DNA of 64,000 nt from Streptomyces niger (lineage in GTDB: Bacteria; Actinomycetota; Actinomycetes; Streptomycetales; Streptomycetaceae), in NCBI RefSeq assembly GCF_000718305.1, contig NZ_JOFQ01000014.1, positions 1-64,000 on the forward strand, read 5' to 3'. Shown here piece after piece: positions 1 through 7,776 of this stretch; within the stretch, counting starts at the first letter, position 1; the number at the start of each line of letters is the position of its first letter. The notes under the pieces are model-generated. The model ran no database searches. It was not told the DNA's origin and saw only the letters and a list, made by a program, of their open reading frames with translations. The position numbers and the translations under genes were made by a program.

Positions 1-120
1 CTGACCGTCGCGCGCCGTGATCACCTGCTCCAGCCGCGCGATCACCGTCTGGATATTGCCCTGCGCATCCGCCGACGCACCCGTGTCGTACGAACGACGG
101 TCCTGACCCGCAGCACCCAT
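1..120 (-). CDS. ESAT-6-like (WXG100 superfamily) protein, N-terminal fragment
   Basis: Only the first 40 codons are in the window; the gene runs off the left edge. The product starts MGAAGQDRRSYDTGASADAQ and continues into a helix-forming stretch with IQTVIARLEQVITARD, the usual opening of the small helical ESAT-6-like partner found beside a WXG100 gene in Streptomyces. Such proteins form helical-hairpin dimers and are substrates of type VII secretion. A GGGGAGTGAG-like ribosome site lies just upstream. It sits 116 nt downstream of the WXG100 gene on the same strand, so the two are probably co-transcribed. The C-terminal half, including any W-x-G turn and secretion motif, cannot be seen. Confidence 0.7.
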   Translation of the reverse strand, partial: MGAAGQDRRSYDTGASADAQGNIQTVIARLEQVITARDGQ

Positions 121-236
121 CAACACTCACTCCCCGTAAGTTCCATCAGCTCGACGCCCCGGCTGCCGGGGCCCGTCGAAGGATCGAAGGGTCAACGGCC
201 CGTCCCGGTGGGAGGGCGGGCCGGACTCCCTGTGGC

Positions 237-569
237 TCAGCGGCCGCCGAAGCGCGCCGCGTCGAAGTTGGCCGCCGACATCTGCTGGCGGGCGTTGTCG
301 CCGTGCTCCTGGTCACCCGAGCTGAACGCCGAGTCCATGCCCTTCTGGCCGCCGAGGATGGCCGACAGCGAACTCTGCAGCGACGCGGCGATCTCGTCGG
401 AACGGGCCTTGAACTGGTCGAAGGCCGCCTTGCCCGAACCGTTGAACTTGCCCTCCAGCGGCGCCGCGGCATCCACCAGCTGACGGATCAGCCCGCCGAG
501 GTCCTCGCTCGACCCCCGCGACTTCGTCTGCAGCGTCGACAGCGTCTGCGCTCCCATGTCGAACTTCAT
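237..569 (-). CDS. WXG100-family type VII secretion target
   Basis: A 110-residue, alanine- and glutamine-rich helical protein starting MKFDMGAQTLSTLQ. The ATG at 569 is preceded by GGGGGAG, so it is preferred over an in-frame start 24 codons earlier. Length and two-helix pattern fit the WXG100 family, which dimerises and leaves the cell through EccC-type ATPases. The central turn reads KFNGSGKAAFDQF: the usual W-x-G is F-N-G, with the downstream F-x-x-x-F spacing kept. The tail (AANFDAARFGG) is a flexible end. Its neighbour is the ESAT-6-like gene, the expected partner. No secretion ATPase gene is in the window. Confidence 0.8.
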   Translation of the reverse strand: MKFDMGAQTLSTLQTKSRGSSEDLGGLIRQLVDAAAPLEGKFNGSGKAAFDQFKARSDEIAASLQSSLSAILGGQKGMDSAFSSGDQEHGDNARQQMSAANFDAARFGGR

Positions 570-895
570 CTGGCTCCCCCTGCCGGGCTGGACGGCTAAA
601 TAAGCGGAGTCATGTCTATCAAGACGGTATGGGCGGTGCAATCGAGGGCCAGGGGGCGTAGCTCTCCTGTGACATGAGCGGTACGGGGTCGAAAGTGCCT
701 AATGGGGACATGTCCGGAGTGGAGAGGCTGTTCTGCGTGTGGCTGCCGGGCGGCACGGTGTCCCGGACCGTAACCGGAATGTTCGGCCTCGCCGTGAGCC
801 CCTGGAGACCCTGCAATTCCTGGCGGCCCGGGAGTCCGGGCCGTGGAGCGCCGGGCGGCGCCGGGAGGGGGCCTGCGGCGGCATAGGTTCAAGGC
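570..895. other. Intergenic region between WXG100 and MOSC genes
   Basis: About 326 bases between divergent genes. It must hold the WXG100 promoter (minus) and the MOSC promoter (plus). Apart from the -10-like hexamer just before the MOSC ATG no strong promoter, terminator or small gene was recognised. Short open frames here lack a credible start or codon usage. Confidence 0.5.
884..889 (+). promoter_or_regulatory. -10-like hexamer TAGGTT, probably giving a leaderless MOSC transcript
   Basis: TAGGTT ends 6 nt before the ATG at 896, which would place the transcription start at the first base of the start codon. No Shine-Dalgarno is present. No convincing -35 is seen. Confidence 0.4.
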
Positions 896-1573
896 ATGCA
901 GATCCTCAGTGTGAATGTCGGGGCGGCGAAGGCGGTCGAGTACACCGACGCGCCGTCCGGGACGACCGGTATCGACAAGCGGCCGGTGTCCGGGCCCGTG
1001 CGGGTGGCGGCGCCGGGGCCGGCCGGGGTGGGGGCGAGCGGGGTGGCCGGGGACGCGGTCTGCGACCTGCGGTTCCACGGGGGTGACGACCGGGCCGTCT
1101 ATGCGTTCGCCCGGGAGGAACTGGACGACTGGGGGCGGGAGTTGGGGCGGACGTTCGCCGACGGGGCGTTCGGCGAGAACCTCACCACCGTGGGCATGAA
1201 CCTGCGCGACGCGCTCGTCGGCGAGCGGTGGCGGATCGGGGATGAGGTCGTGCTGGAGGTGACCGGCGGCCGGATCCCGTGCCGTACGTTCGCCGGCTGG
1301 CTCGGCGAGAAGGGCTGGCTGCCGCGGTTCACGCACGCCGGCTCGCCGGGGGTGATGCTGCGCGTCGTACGGCCCGGGGAGTTCCGCGCCGGGGACCCGG
1401 TCGAGGTGGTGAGCCGGCCCGCGCACGAGGTGACCGTCGGGCGGCTGTTCCGCGCTGTGACGACCGAGCGCACCGCACTGCCGGACGTGCTGGCCGCCGC
1501 GCCGTGGATGGAGCGCGAGCAGCTCGAGATCGCCCGCACGTACACGGCGAAGTACGGCGGTGGGGAGCGGTGA
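896..1573 (+). CDS. MOSC domain-containing protein (YiiM-like)
   Basis: A 225-residue MOSC protein. The family binds sulfur-carrying molybdenum cofactor through a conserved cysteine, and YiiM-type members protect cells from N-hydroxylated purines or metabolise them with molybdenum enzymes. Visible hallmarks are RFHGGDDRAVYAF (residues about 59-71), FGENLT (92-97) and RIPCRTF with the candidate ligand Cys129. The C-terminal third matches the YiiM-type extension, ending in ARTYTAKYGG. Length is normal. The start is the ATG at 896 with no ribosome site, consistent with leaderless translation. It stands alone and is convergent with the SDR gene 30 nt downstream. Confidence 0.88.
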   Translation: MQILSVNVGAAKAVEYTDAPSGTTGIDKRPVSGPVRVAAPGPAGVGASGVAGDAVCDLRFHGGDDRAVYAFAREELDDWGRELGRTFADGAFGENLTTVGMNLRDALVGERWRIGDEVVLEVTGGRIPCRTFAGWLGEKGWLPRFTHAGSPGVMLRVVRPGEFRAGDPVEVVSRPAHEVTVGRLFRAVTTERTALPDVLAAAPWMEREQLEIARTYTAKYGGGER

Positions 1574-1603
1574 GGCGGCGCGTTGCGCGCGGCGCCCCGC
1601 CCG

Positions 1604-2497
1604 TTACCGGCCACTCCTGACCCGGCCGCCCCTCGCCCCGCGTGCGGGCCGGACCGTGGCGGCTGAGGAGCGGAGGCGGTCCAGGACCGTCATGTACGAG
1701 GTGGGGAAGAGGCGGGACAGCAGATCGGGGACGACGGCGGAGGGGGCGATGAGGAGGCGGGCGCGGCGGGTGCGGACGGCGGCCAGGATCTGTTCGGCGG
1801 CCTTGTCGGCGGGGTAGGACAGCAGCTTCGCGAAGCTCTCCTTGCCCGCGCGGGCCTCGGCCTCGGTGGTTCCGGCGGCCAGCCGGGCGGTCTCGGCGAT
1901 CCGGGTGCGGATGCCGCCGGGGTGGACGGTGGTGACCCCGGTCGCGCGGCCGGCCAACTCGTGGCGGAGGGATTCGCTGAAGCCGCGCAGGCCGAACTTG
2001 CTGGCGGCGTACGCCGTCTGGCCGGGCGGCGCGATCAGCCCGAAGACGCTGGAGACGTTGACGATGTGGCTGCCGGGCGAACGCAGCAGGTGCGGGAGGA
2101 AGAGGCGGGTGAGGGCCACCGGGGCGCGGAAGTTGACGGCCATGACCCAGTCGAACTCCTCGGCCGTCACCTGCTCGAAGCGACCGCCGAGCGCCACCCC
2201 CGCGTTGTTGACGAGCAGGGTGATCCGCGGGTGCGCCGCGGTGATGCGGGCGACGAGCGCGTCCAGCCCCGCGGTGTCCGCGAGGTCGGCCACGTGGGTG
2301 TCGACGGGCAGGGTCGGGCGGTCCTCGGCTATCCGGTCGGCGACGGCGGCCAGCCGGTCCGCGTCCCGGTCGATGAGGACCAGGCCGCTGCCGCGTGCGG
2401 CGAGACCGTACGCCAGCTGCTCGCCCATGCCGCTGGCGGCTCCGGTCAGCACGGCGGTACCACCGGCGAAGCGGTAGGGCGCGAGGGCGGCGGGCAT
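1604..2497 (-). CDS. SDR family oxidoreductase
   Basis: A 297-residue classical short-chain dehydrogenase/reductase. Residues 18-25 read TGAASGMG (nucleotide-binding TGxxxGxG), NNAG is at 97-100, the catalytic serine is in NVSS at about 149-150, and the YxxxK pair is Tyr163/Lys167 (YAASK). Asp43 after the second strand suggests a preference for NAD(H), but this is a weak inference. It lies 87 nt downstream of the AraC regulator on the same strand and near a Baeyer-Villiger-type monooxygenase and two esterases, so oxidation of a secondary alcohol to a ketone, or the reverse, is a reasonable role. The ATG at 2497 follows a GGAGG-like site. Confidence 0.88.
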   Translation of the reverse strand: MPAALAPYRFAGGTAVLTGAASGMGEQLAYGLAARGSGLVLIDRDADRLAAVADRIAEDRPTLPVDTHVADLADTAGLDALVARITAAHPRITLLVNNAGVALGGRFEQVTAEEFDWVMAVNFRAPVALTRLFLPHLLRSPGSHIVNVSSVFGLIAPPGQTAYAASKFGLRGFSESLRHELAGRATGVTTVHPGGIRTRIAETARLAAGTTEAEARAGKESFAKLLSYPADKAAEQILAAVRTRRARLLIAPSAVVPDLLSRLFPTSYMTVLDRLRSSAATVRPARGARGGRVRSGR

Positions 2498-2584
2498 GGG
2501 CTCCTCCAGAGGTCGCTGGGCTGTCCGGGCGCACCAGTCTGCCGGGCGGCGGCCCCGCAGAACTTGACCGTGCGCGACAGAGAC

Positions 2585-3610
2585 TCACCGCTGCCCGGCA
2601 TCGGCCTCCGCGCCGCCCCTTCGCACCTCGGTGGGCGGCACGCCCCACCACCGCCGGCAGCAGCGGGTGAGGGCCGACTGTTCGGAGAGGCCGAGGAGGG
2701 CGGCGATCTGGGTCATGGGGAGGGCGGTGCCGGTGAGGTAGTGGCGGGCGGCCTGGCGGCGCGCGTCGTCGAGGATCGCCGCGTACGTCGTGCCCTCCTC
2801 GCGGAGCCGCCGCTGGAGGGTGCGCGGGTGCATGCTGAGCAGCCGGGCCACCGCGCCGATGTCCGGCGGCGCCGTACCCAGCGACTGCTGGACGGCGCCG
2901 CGCACGCGGGGGACGAGGCCGGCGCGGTCGTCCGGTGCCTGCTCGGCGAGGAAGGCCAGTGCGAGCCGCCGGAGGTGTTCGTCGCCGCCGGCGAGCGGCC
3001 GGTCGCCGAGGCTCTTCGGTACGCGGAGCAGGGCGGCGGGGCGGTCGACGCGTACGGGGGCGCCGAAGAACTCCTCGTGGACGGAGAGGGGCGCGGCGGG
3101 GCGGTACGGGAGCTCGACGGTGCGCAGGCCGTAGGGCCCGTCGACGAGGAACCGGATCGCGCGGTGCAGGAAGCCGAGGCCCAGGTCGGTGCCCTGGACG
3201 GGGGCCGGCAGGCCGGGGTGCGGGCCGTAGCGCAGGGCGGCGATGCCGGGGGTGCCGTACGGGTCGGGTTCGAGGGTGAGGCTGAGGGCCTGCGCGTGCA
3301 CGAAGAGGTAGCGCGAGGTGCATTCGAGGGCGTCGGCGACGGTGGGGGAGTGCTGGATGGCCAGGGCGAGCGCGCCGAGCATGCCGAAGTCCTGGCGGGT
3401 CGCGACGCGCAGGCCGAGGTCGGGGCGGTCCAGTCCGGCGGCCGCCAGCTCCAGCACCCGGGTCATGGCCAGGTCGTCGACGAGCAGGTCGTCGGTGTCG
3501 AGGGCCGCGACGGGGAGCCCGGCGGCCCGGGCGTACTCCTCGGCGTCGCCGCCCAGCTCGGCGACCGTGGCACGGAAGCCGCGCAGCCCGGCCGATCGGA
3601 TCACCGACAT
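2585..3610 (-). CDS. AraC-family transcriptional regulator, VirS-like
   Basis: A 341-residue regulator. Residues 1-210 form the arabinose-binding-like N-terminal domain of the VirS/OruR group, and about 230-335 form the two-helix-turn-helix AraC DNA-binding domain. The stretches MHPRTLQRRLREEG (260-273) and LLGLSEQSALTRCCRRWWG (305-323) are typical of the mycobacterial VirS type. It is divergent from the monooxygenase gene. The 104-nt gap between them carries two direct repeats at 3642-3681 that look like its operator. By analogy with VirS and mymA it should regulate the monooxygenase unit in response to a small, probably lipid-like or acid-stress signal; the ligand is unknown. Confidence 0.88.
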   Translation of the reverse strand: MSVIRSAGLRGFRATVAELGGDAEEYARAAGLPVAALDTDDLLVDDLAMTRVLELAAAGLDRPDLGLRVATRQDFGMLGALALAIQHSPTVADALECTSRYLFVHAQALSLTLEPDPYGTPGIAALRYGPHPGLPAPVQGTDLGLGFLHRAIRFLVDGPYGLRTVELPYRPAAPLSVHEEFFGAPVRVDRPAALLRVPKSLGDRPLAGGDEHLRRLALAFLAEQAPDDRAGLVPRVRGAVQQSLGTAPPDIGAVARLLSMHPRTLQRRLREEGTTYAAILDDARRQAARHYLTGTALPMTQIAALLGLSEQSALTRCCRRWWGVPPTEVRRGGAEADAGQR

Positions 3611-3641
3611 GGCGGCCCGGACGCGGTCGTGCTGCTCGCTG

Positions 3642-3681
3642 ACATGTCGTTCAGGGTCAAATACGTGTCGTACGGAGTCAA
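3642..3681. promoter_or_regulatory. Direct-repeat operator candidate for the VirS-like regulator
   Basis: Two 19-base direct repeats, ACATGTCGTTCAGGGTCAA (3642-3660) and ACGTGTCGTACGGAGTCAA (3663-3681), agree at 15 of 19 positions. Their period is 21 bp, two turns of the helix. Direct repeats at this spacing are the usual target of AraC-family dimers. They lie between the divergent regulator and monooxygenase genes, 33 nt before the monooxygenase ATG. Confidence 0.6.
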
Positions 3682-3714
3682 GAACGCCGGGGTGCCGTTC
3701 CGCAGACTGGGACC

Positions 3715-5358
3715 ATGACGATTTCCGCCGGCTCGCAGCCGATCCCCGAGCGCCCGGCCTCCCCGCGTCCGGATTCCGCGGGCGAGGCCGCCGAGCGCCC
3801 GCTCCCCGCGCACCTCGACGTCGTGATCGTCGGCGCCGGACTGTCCGGCGTGGGCGCGGCCTACCGGCTCCGGACCGAGTGCCCCGGCCGGTCGTACGCG
3901 CTCCTGGAGGCCCGCGAGTCCATGGGCGGGACCTGGGACCTCTTCCGGTACCCGGGCATCCGCTCGGACTCCGACATGTTCACGCTCGGCTACCCCTTCA
4001 AGCCGTGGCGGGACGCGAAGTCCATCGCCGACGGGCCCTCGATCCTGCGGTACATCAAGGAGACGGCCGCCGAGTTCGGCATCGACCGGCACATCCACTA
4101 CCGCACGAAGGTGGTCTCGGCGGACTGGTCGACCGCGGACGCGCGGTGGACGCTGACCGTGGAGCGGCGGCCGGAAGGCGCGCCGGGAGAGCCGGTACGC
4201 ACCACGCTGACCTGCGACTTCCTGTACTCCTGCGCGGGGTACTACGACTACGAGCGCGGGCACGCGCCGGACTTCCCGGGCATCGGGAGCTACACCGGGA
4301 CGGTCGTGCACCCGCAGTTCTGGCCCGAGGACCTGGACCACACGGGCAAGCGCGTGGTCGTCATCGGCAGCGGGGCCACCGCCGTCACGCTCGTGCCGGC
4401 GATGGCGGGCCGGGCGGCGCGGGTCACGATGCTGCAGCGCACGCCCACCTGGATCAGCGCCGTGCCGGGCCGGGACAGGATCGCGGACAAGGTGCGGAGC
4501 GCGCTGCCGGCAGGCGTGGCCCACCGCGCCGTCCGTACCAAGAACATCCTCTTCGGCATCGGTTTCTACCAGTTCTGCCGTCGCCGCCCGCAGGCCGCGC
4601 GGAAGCTGCTGACCCGGCTGAACACCCGCGTCCTGAAGGACGAGCAGGCGGTGCGGGACCACTTCACGCCCTCGTACAACCCCTGGGACCAGCGGCTGTG
4701 CGCGGTTCCGGACGCCGACCTCTTCAAGGCGCTGAAGCAGGGCCGGGCCGAGGTCGTCACCGACCACATCGACACCTTCGTGCCCGAGGGCATCCGGCTG
4801 AAGTCCGGGAAGGTGCTGGAAGCGGACGTCGTCGTCACCGCCACCGGACTGCAGCTGCTCGCCTTCGGAGGCATCGCGCCGCGGGTCGACGGGGAGCCGG
4901 TCGAGCTGTCCCGGCAGTTCGTGTGGCGCGGCGCGATGATGACCGGCGTACCGAACTTCGCCGTCTGCATCGGCTACACCAACGCCTCCTGGACGCTCCG
5001 CGCCGACCTCACCTCGCGGCTGGTGTGCAAGGTCCTGAACTTCATGGACCGCAACGACTACGCGGCCGTGGTGCCCGAGCCGGGCGGGCCGCTCGCCGAG
5101 CGCCCGCTGCTCGACCTCGCCGCCGGGTACGTCAAGCGCTCCATCGACGCCTTCCCGCGCCAGGGCGACCGCGGCCCGTGGAAGGTACGCCAGAACTACG
5201 TGCTGGACGCCGCCACGACGATGCGCACCAACCTCCGGCGCACGCTGCGGCCCACGCCCCGCGCGGCGGTGCCCGGCAGGCGGCAGACACCGGATCGCGC
5301 GCCCGGGCACGCGCCGGGCCGGACGCCGGCGCACACGCCCGCCGAGGCCACCCGGTGA
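3715..5358 (+). CDS. Flavin-containing monooxygenase, Baeyer-Villiger type (MymA-like)
   Basis: A 547-residue FAD/NADPH monooxygenase. The FAD-binding GAGLSG is at residues 40-45, and a second Rossmann motif GSGATA (218-223) binds NADPH. Between them YTGTVVHPQFWP (193-204) matches the Baeyer-Villiger fingerprint FxGxxxHxxxWP with Tyr for Phe. Such enzymes insert oxygen into ketones to give esters or lactones, or oxidise N or S. The last 45 residues are a Pro/Arg/Ala-rich tail not needed for the fold. The stop overlaps the GTG of the next hydrolase (GTGA), so an esterase is translationally coupled to it. The layout with a divergent VirS-like regulator resembles mymA of M. tuberculosis. Confidence 0.9.
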   Translation: MTISAGSQPIPERPASPRPDSAGEAAERPLPAHLDVVIVGAGLSGVGAAYRLRTECPGRSYALLEARESMGGTWDLFRYPGIRSDSDMFTLGYPFKPWRDAKSIADGPSILRYIKETAAEFGIDRHIHYRTKVVSADWSTADARWTLTVERRPEGAPGEPVRTTLTCDFLYSCAGYYDYERGHAPDFPGIGSYTGTVVHPQFWPEDLDHTGKRVVVIGSGATAVTLVPAMAGRAARVTMLQRTPTWISAVPGRDRIADKVRSALPAGVAHRAVRTKNILFGIGFYQFCRRRPQAARKLLTRLNTRVLKDEQAVRDHFTPSYNPWDQRLCAVPDADLFKALKQGRAEVVTDHIDTFVPEGIRLKSGKVLEADVVVTATGLQLLAFGGIAPRVDGEPVELSRQFVWRGAMMTGVPNFAVCIGYTNASWTLRADLTSRLVCKVLNFMDRNDYAAVVPEPGGPLAERPLLDLAAGYVKRSIDAFPRQGDRGPWKVRQNYVLDAATTMRTNLRRTLRPTPRAAVPGRRQTPDRAPGHAPGRTPAHTPAEATR

Positions 5359-6332
5359 CCGCCGCCGACACGACGTACGCGGACGTCGGCGGGCACCCCG
5401 TCCGGGTACGCGTCAGCGGCCCCGCCGCCGGCCCGCCGGTCGTGCTGCTGCACGGCATCGCCCGCAGCCTGGAGGACTGGCAGTTCAGCCACGACCTGCT
5501 CGCCGCGCGCGGGTACCGGGTGATCAGCACCGATCTGCCTGGCTTCGGGCTGACCCGCCGCATGAAGGACCGCGCGGGGCTCGCCGCCTTCGCGCGGGCC
5601 GTGGTCGGGGTGCTCGACGCGCTGGGCGAGCGGCGGCCCGTGCACCTGATGGGCAACTCGCTCGGCGGCGCGGTCGCCATGACCGTCGCGACGCGCCACC
5701 CGGACCGGGTGGCCACCCTCGTGCTCGCCAACAGCGCCGGCTTCGGGCGCGAGGCCAACCTCTCGCTGCGCTCGATGGGGTACGCGGTGCTGGCCGCGCT
5801 GCCCGGGGTCGGGAAGCGCTTCCGGGCGCGGGCCACGGAAGCCGGCATCCAGGTCAACCGGGACCTGTTCCACGACCCGCGGCACGCCACCGAGGAGATG
5901 ATCCGGCACGCGGGGAAGGTCGGCCGGCAGCCGGACTTCCGGGCCACGTTCACCGCCACGCTGCTGAGCCTGGGCGTGCCCGTCCTCGGGTCGTACCCCG
6001 GCTGGCGCCGCACCCTCCTCGCCCGGACCGCGGCGGCCCGGGTGCCCACCCTGGTCGTCTGGGGCGACGCGGACCGGGTCCTGCCGGTGAAGCACTTCCA
6101 CGCCGCGGTGGCCGCGCTGCCGCACGCCCGGAGTCATCTTTTCCCGGCCACGGGGCACATGCCACAGATCGAACGGGCGGCTGAATTCGTCGCGCTGGCG
6201 GCGGAGTTCCTGGACACCGCGGCGGGCCGCGCGAAGGATGCCGTCGAGGACGCCGCCGGGGCGGACACCGGGGCCGCGCCCGTGGCGGAGGCGCCGGACG
6301 GGGCCGCGGCGAGAGGGACGGCGAAGGGATGA
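5355..6332 (+). CDS. Alpha/beta fold hydrolase
   Basis: A 325-residue alpha/beta hydrolase starting at the GTG that overlaps the monooxygenase stop by 4 nt. The oxyanion HG is at 34-35 (VVLLHGIARS), the nucleophile elbow GNSLGG at 100-105 has Ser102, the acid is probably the Asp in WGDADRVLP (about 238) and the base is the His in ATGHMPQ (about 268). The protein ends with an Ala/Glu-rich tail. Coupling to a Baeyer-Villiger-type enzyme suggests it hydrolyses the ester product, but epoxide hydrolase or haloperoxidase-like activity cannot be excluded. Confidence 0.88.
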   Translation: MTAADTTYADVGGHPVRVRVSGPAAGPPVVLLHGIARSLEDWQFSHDLLAARGYRVISTDLPGFGLTRRMKDRAGLAAFARAVVGVLDALGERRPVHLMGNSLGGAVAMTVATRHPDRVATLVLANSAGFGREANLSLRSMGYAVLAALPGVGKRFRARATEAGIQVNRDLFHDPRHATEEMIRHAGKVGRQPDFRATFTATLLSLGVPVLGSYPGWRRTLLARTAAARVPTLVVWGDADRVLPVKHFHAAVAALPHARSHLFPATGHMPQIERAAEFVALAAEFLDTAAGRAKDAVEDAAGADTGAAPVAEAPDGAAARGTAKG

Positions 6333-6340
6333 CGTGACGG

Positions 6341-7180
6341 ATGGCGGGGACGCGGGAGACCACTGCGGAGGCACCGGCCCCGGAGGCCGCACCGGTCCCC
6401 GCCCCGTTGCGCGCCCGCTACGCGGTCACCCGCTCGGTGGTGGCGGGGTGCCCGGTCCTGCGGCTCACCCCGCGGCGCGGGGCCACCGGCCGCCACCTGC
6501 TCTACACGCACGGCGGCGCGTACGCCTTCCCGCTGCAGGAGCCCCACTGGTGGCTCCTCCAGCACGCCGCCAAGGACACCGGTGTCACCCTCACCGTCCC
6601 GCTCTACCGGCTCGCGCCCGAGGGCGACGCGCGGCAGGCGTACGCCCTGCTCCGCGAGGTGTACGAAGGCCTGTGCGCCGAGTCGGGGCCCGGCGCCGTC
6701 ACGCTCGCCGGCGACTCGGCCGGCGGTGGCCTCGCGCTCGGCCAGGCCGTCGCGTACCGGGACACGGGCGCCGGCCGGGCCCGCCAGGTGCTGCTGTTCT
6801 CGCCGTGGCTGGACCTCACCATGTCCCACCCCGCGCTGCCCGCCCTCGAACCGCTCGACCCGCTGCTGCGCACCGACGACCTGATCGAGGCGGGGCGGCT
6901 GTGGGCGAACGGCGCCGACCCGCGCGACCCGCTGCTGAGCCCGCAGTTCGCCGACGTGACCGGACTGCCCCCGGTGCACGTCTTCCAGGGCGGCCGGGAC
7001 CTCTTCGCCGCCGACGCGCGACTGCTGGCCGAGCGGCTGGCGGCGGCCGGCAACGGCGGGACGTTCACCTTCGAGCCGGCGGGCGAGCACGTGTATGTGA
7101 GCGCCGTGTGGACACACGAGTCGCGCCGCTCGCTGGCAACGGTACGAGGACTGCTGCGGGACGCGCCCCGCAGCGCCTGA
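6341..7180 (+). CDS. Alpha/beta hydrolase, hormone-sensitive-lipase family (LipR-like)
   Basis: A 279-residue esterase of the HSL (fold-3) family. HGGA (57-60) forms the oxyanion hole and GDSAGG (124-129) carries nucleophile Ser126. The Asp in FQGGRDLF and the His in AGEHVY complete the triad near the C terminus. The stretch PLYRLAPEG (87-95) is typical of the family. It starts 8 nt after the previous hydrolase and ends the operon. M. tuberculosis has a family member, LipR, directly after MymA. Substrates are probably short or medium acyl esters. A tandem repeat array follows the stop. Confidence 0.88.
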   Translation: MAGTRETTAEAPAPEAAPVPAPLRARYAVTRSVVAGCPVLRLTPRRGATGRHLLYTHGGAYAFPLQEPHWWLLQHAAKDTGVTLTVPLYRLAPEGDARQAYALLREVYEGLCAESGPGAVTLAGDSAGGGLALGQAVAYRDTGAGRARQVLLFSPWLDLTMSHPALPALEPLDPLLRTDDLIEAGRLWANGADPRDPLLSPQFADVTGLPPVHVFQGGRDLFAADARLLAERLAAAGNGGTFTFEPAGEHVYVSAVWTHESRRSLATVRGLLRDAPRSA

Positions 7181-7190
7181 CGCAACGTCA

Positions 7191-7250
7191 ACTCAGGTCA
7201 GCTCATGTCAACTCCTGTCAACTCATGTCGATTCATGTCGATTCATGTCG
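7191..7250. repeat. Six degenerate 10-bp tandem repeats
   Basis: Consecutive 10-mers read ACTCAGGTCA, GCTCATGTCA, ACTCCTGTCA, ACTCATGTCG, ATTCATGTCG, ATTCATGTCG. The consensus is A-(C/T)-TCATGTC-(A/G). They fill the gap between two convergent genes (lipR-like and DUF6194), are much more AT-rich than their surroundings, and lie within about 12 nt of both stop codons. Confidence 0.85.
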
Positions 7251-7260
7251 AATCGTTCTG

Positions 7261-7737
7261 TCAGTCCGGTGACCGCCCCGGTCCGTGCCGCCGCTCGAAC
7301 CGGGTGCGGGCGGCGTCGTGAGCGCCGCGCAGGAGGCGTACGACCGTGTCCGTCGTCTTCCCGCCGGGGTTGACGACGGACACCCAACCGAGCGCGCCGT
7401 ACAGCGGATGGGGCAGCACGCTGTCGGCGGCCGTGTGGTCGCGGGGGCGGCCGTCACCCGGCTCCTCCCCGGTGAGCTGCCGGAACACCGCACGGCCGAC
7501 CTGGACGTTCACCCGCCAGCGGCCCGGAGGATCGAGGTCGGAGGCCTCGTCGCCGGGGTAGTTCTTCGTGACGATCGTCCCGTACGGCTGAACATTCCGG
7601 GGCACGCGGCCGTCGGGGGCGTAGTAGAAGAACGCGTCCCCCCACGCGAGCTCGGGGAAGTCGCCGCCCGGCGCCGGGAGAACCACGAGCGCGCCGTCGA
7701 GGCCCCGCACGATCGCGATGATCTGCTCCATACTCAT
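7261..7737 (-). CDS. DUF6194 family protein
   Basis: A 158-residue soluble protein of a family common in Streptomyces with no known function. It starts MSMEQIIAIVRGLDGALVVL and has a conserved-looking core with WGDAFFYYAPDG, QPYGTIVTKNYPGD and GRWRVNVQVGR, then a basic, Arg-rich tail. Length is normal. A second ATG two codons in is an equally good start. It is divergent from a MerR-family gene across only 39 nt, so the regulator may control it. The fold resembles small cytoplasmic proteins related to the YjbR/MmcQ type, which is only an impression. Confidence 0.78.
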   Translation of the reverse strand: MSMEQIIAIVRGLDGALVVLPAPGGDFPELAWGDAFFYYAPDGRVPRNVQPYGTIVTKNYPGDEASDLDPPGRWRVNVQVGRAVFRQLTGEEPGDGRPRDHTAADSVLPHPLYGALGWVSVVNPGGKTTDTVVRLLRGAHDAARTRFERRHGPGRSPD

Positions 7738-7742
7738 GGTTC

Positions 7743-7763
7743 AAGCATCAGCTTCAAGTGCTT
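7743..7763. promoter_or_regulatory. Inverted repeat between DUF6194 and merR-like genes
   Basis: AAGCA (7743-7747) and TGCTT (7759-7763) form an inverted repeat around 11 nt, with overlapping TTCAAG direct repeats. The whole divergent gap is 39 nt, so a protein bound here would affect both genes. MerR proteins bind such dyads between promoter elements. Confidence 0.35.
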
Positions 7764-7776
7764 ATGTGGGGTCGGC

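Noticed and set aside
3318..6332. A 1004-codon plus-strand open frame spanning the monooxygenase region
   Set aside because: Its first two thirds are an Arg/Pro/Ala-rich shadow of the monooxygenase frame. Only the part from GTG 5355 has protein character, and that is the hydrolase.
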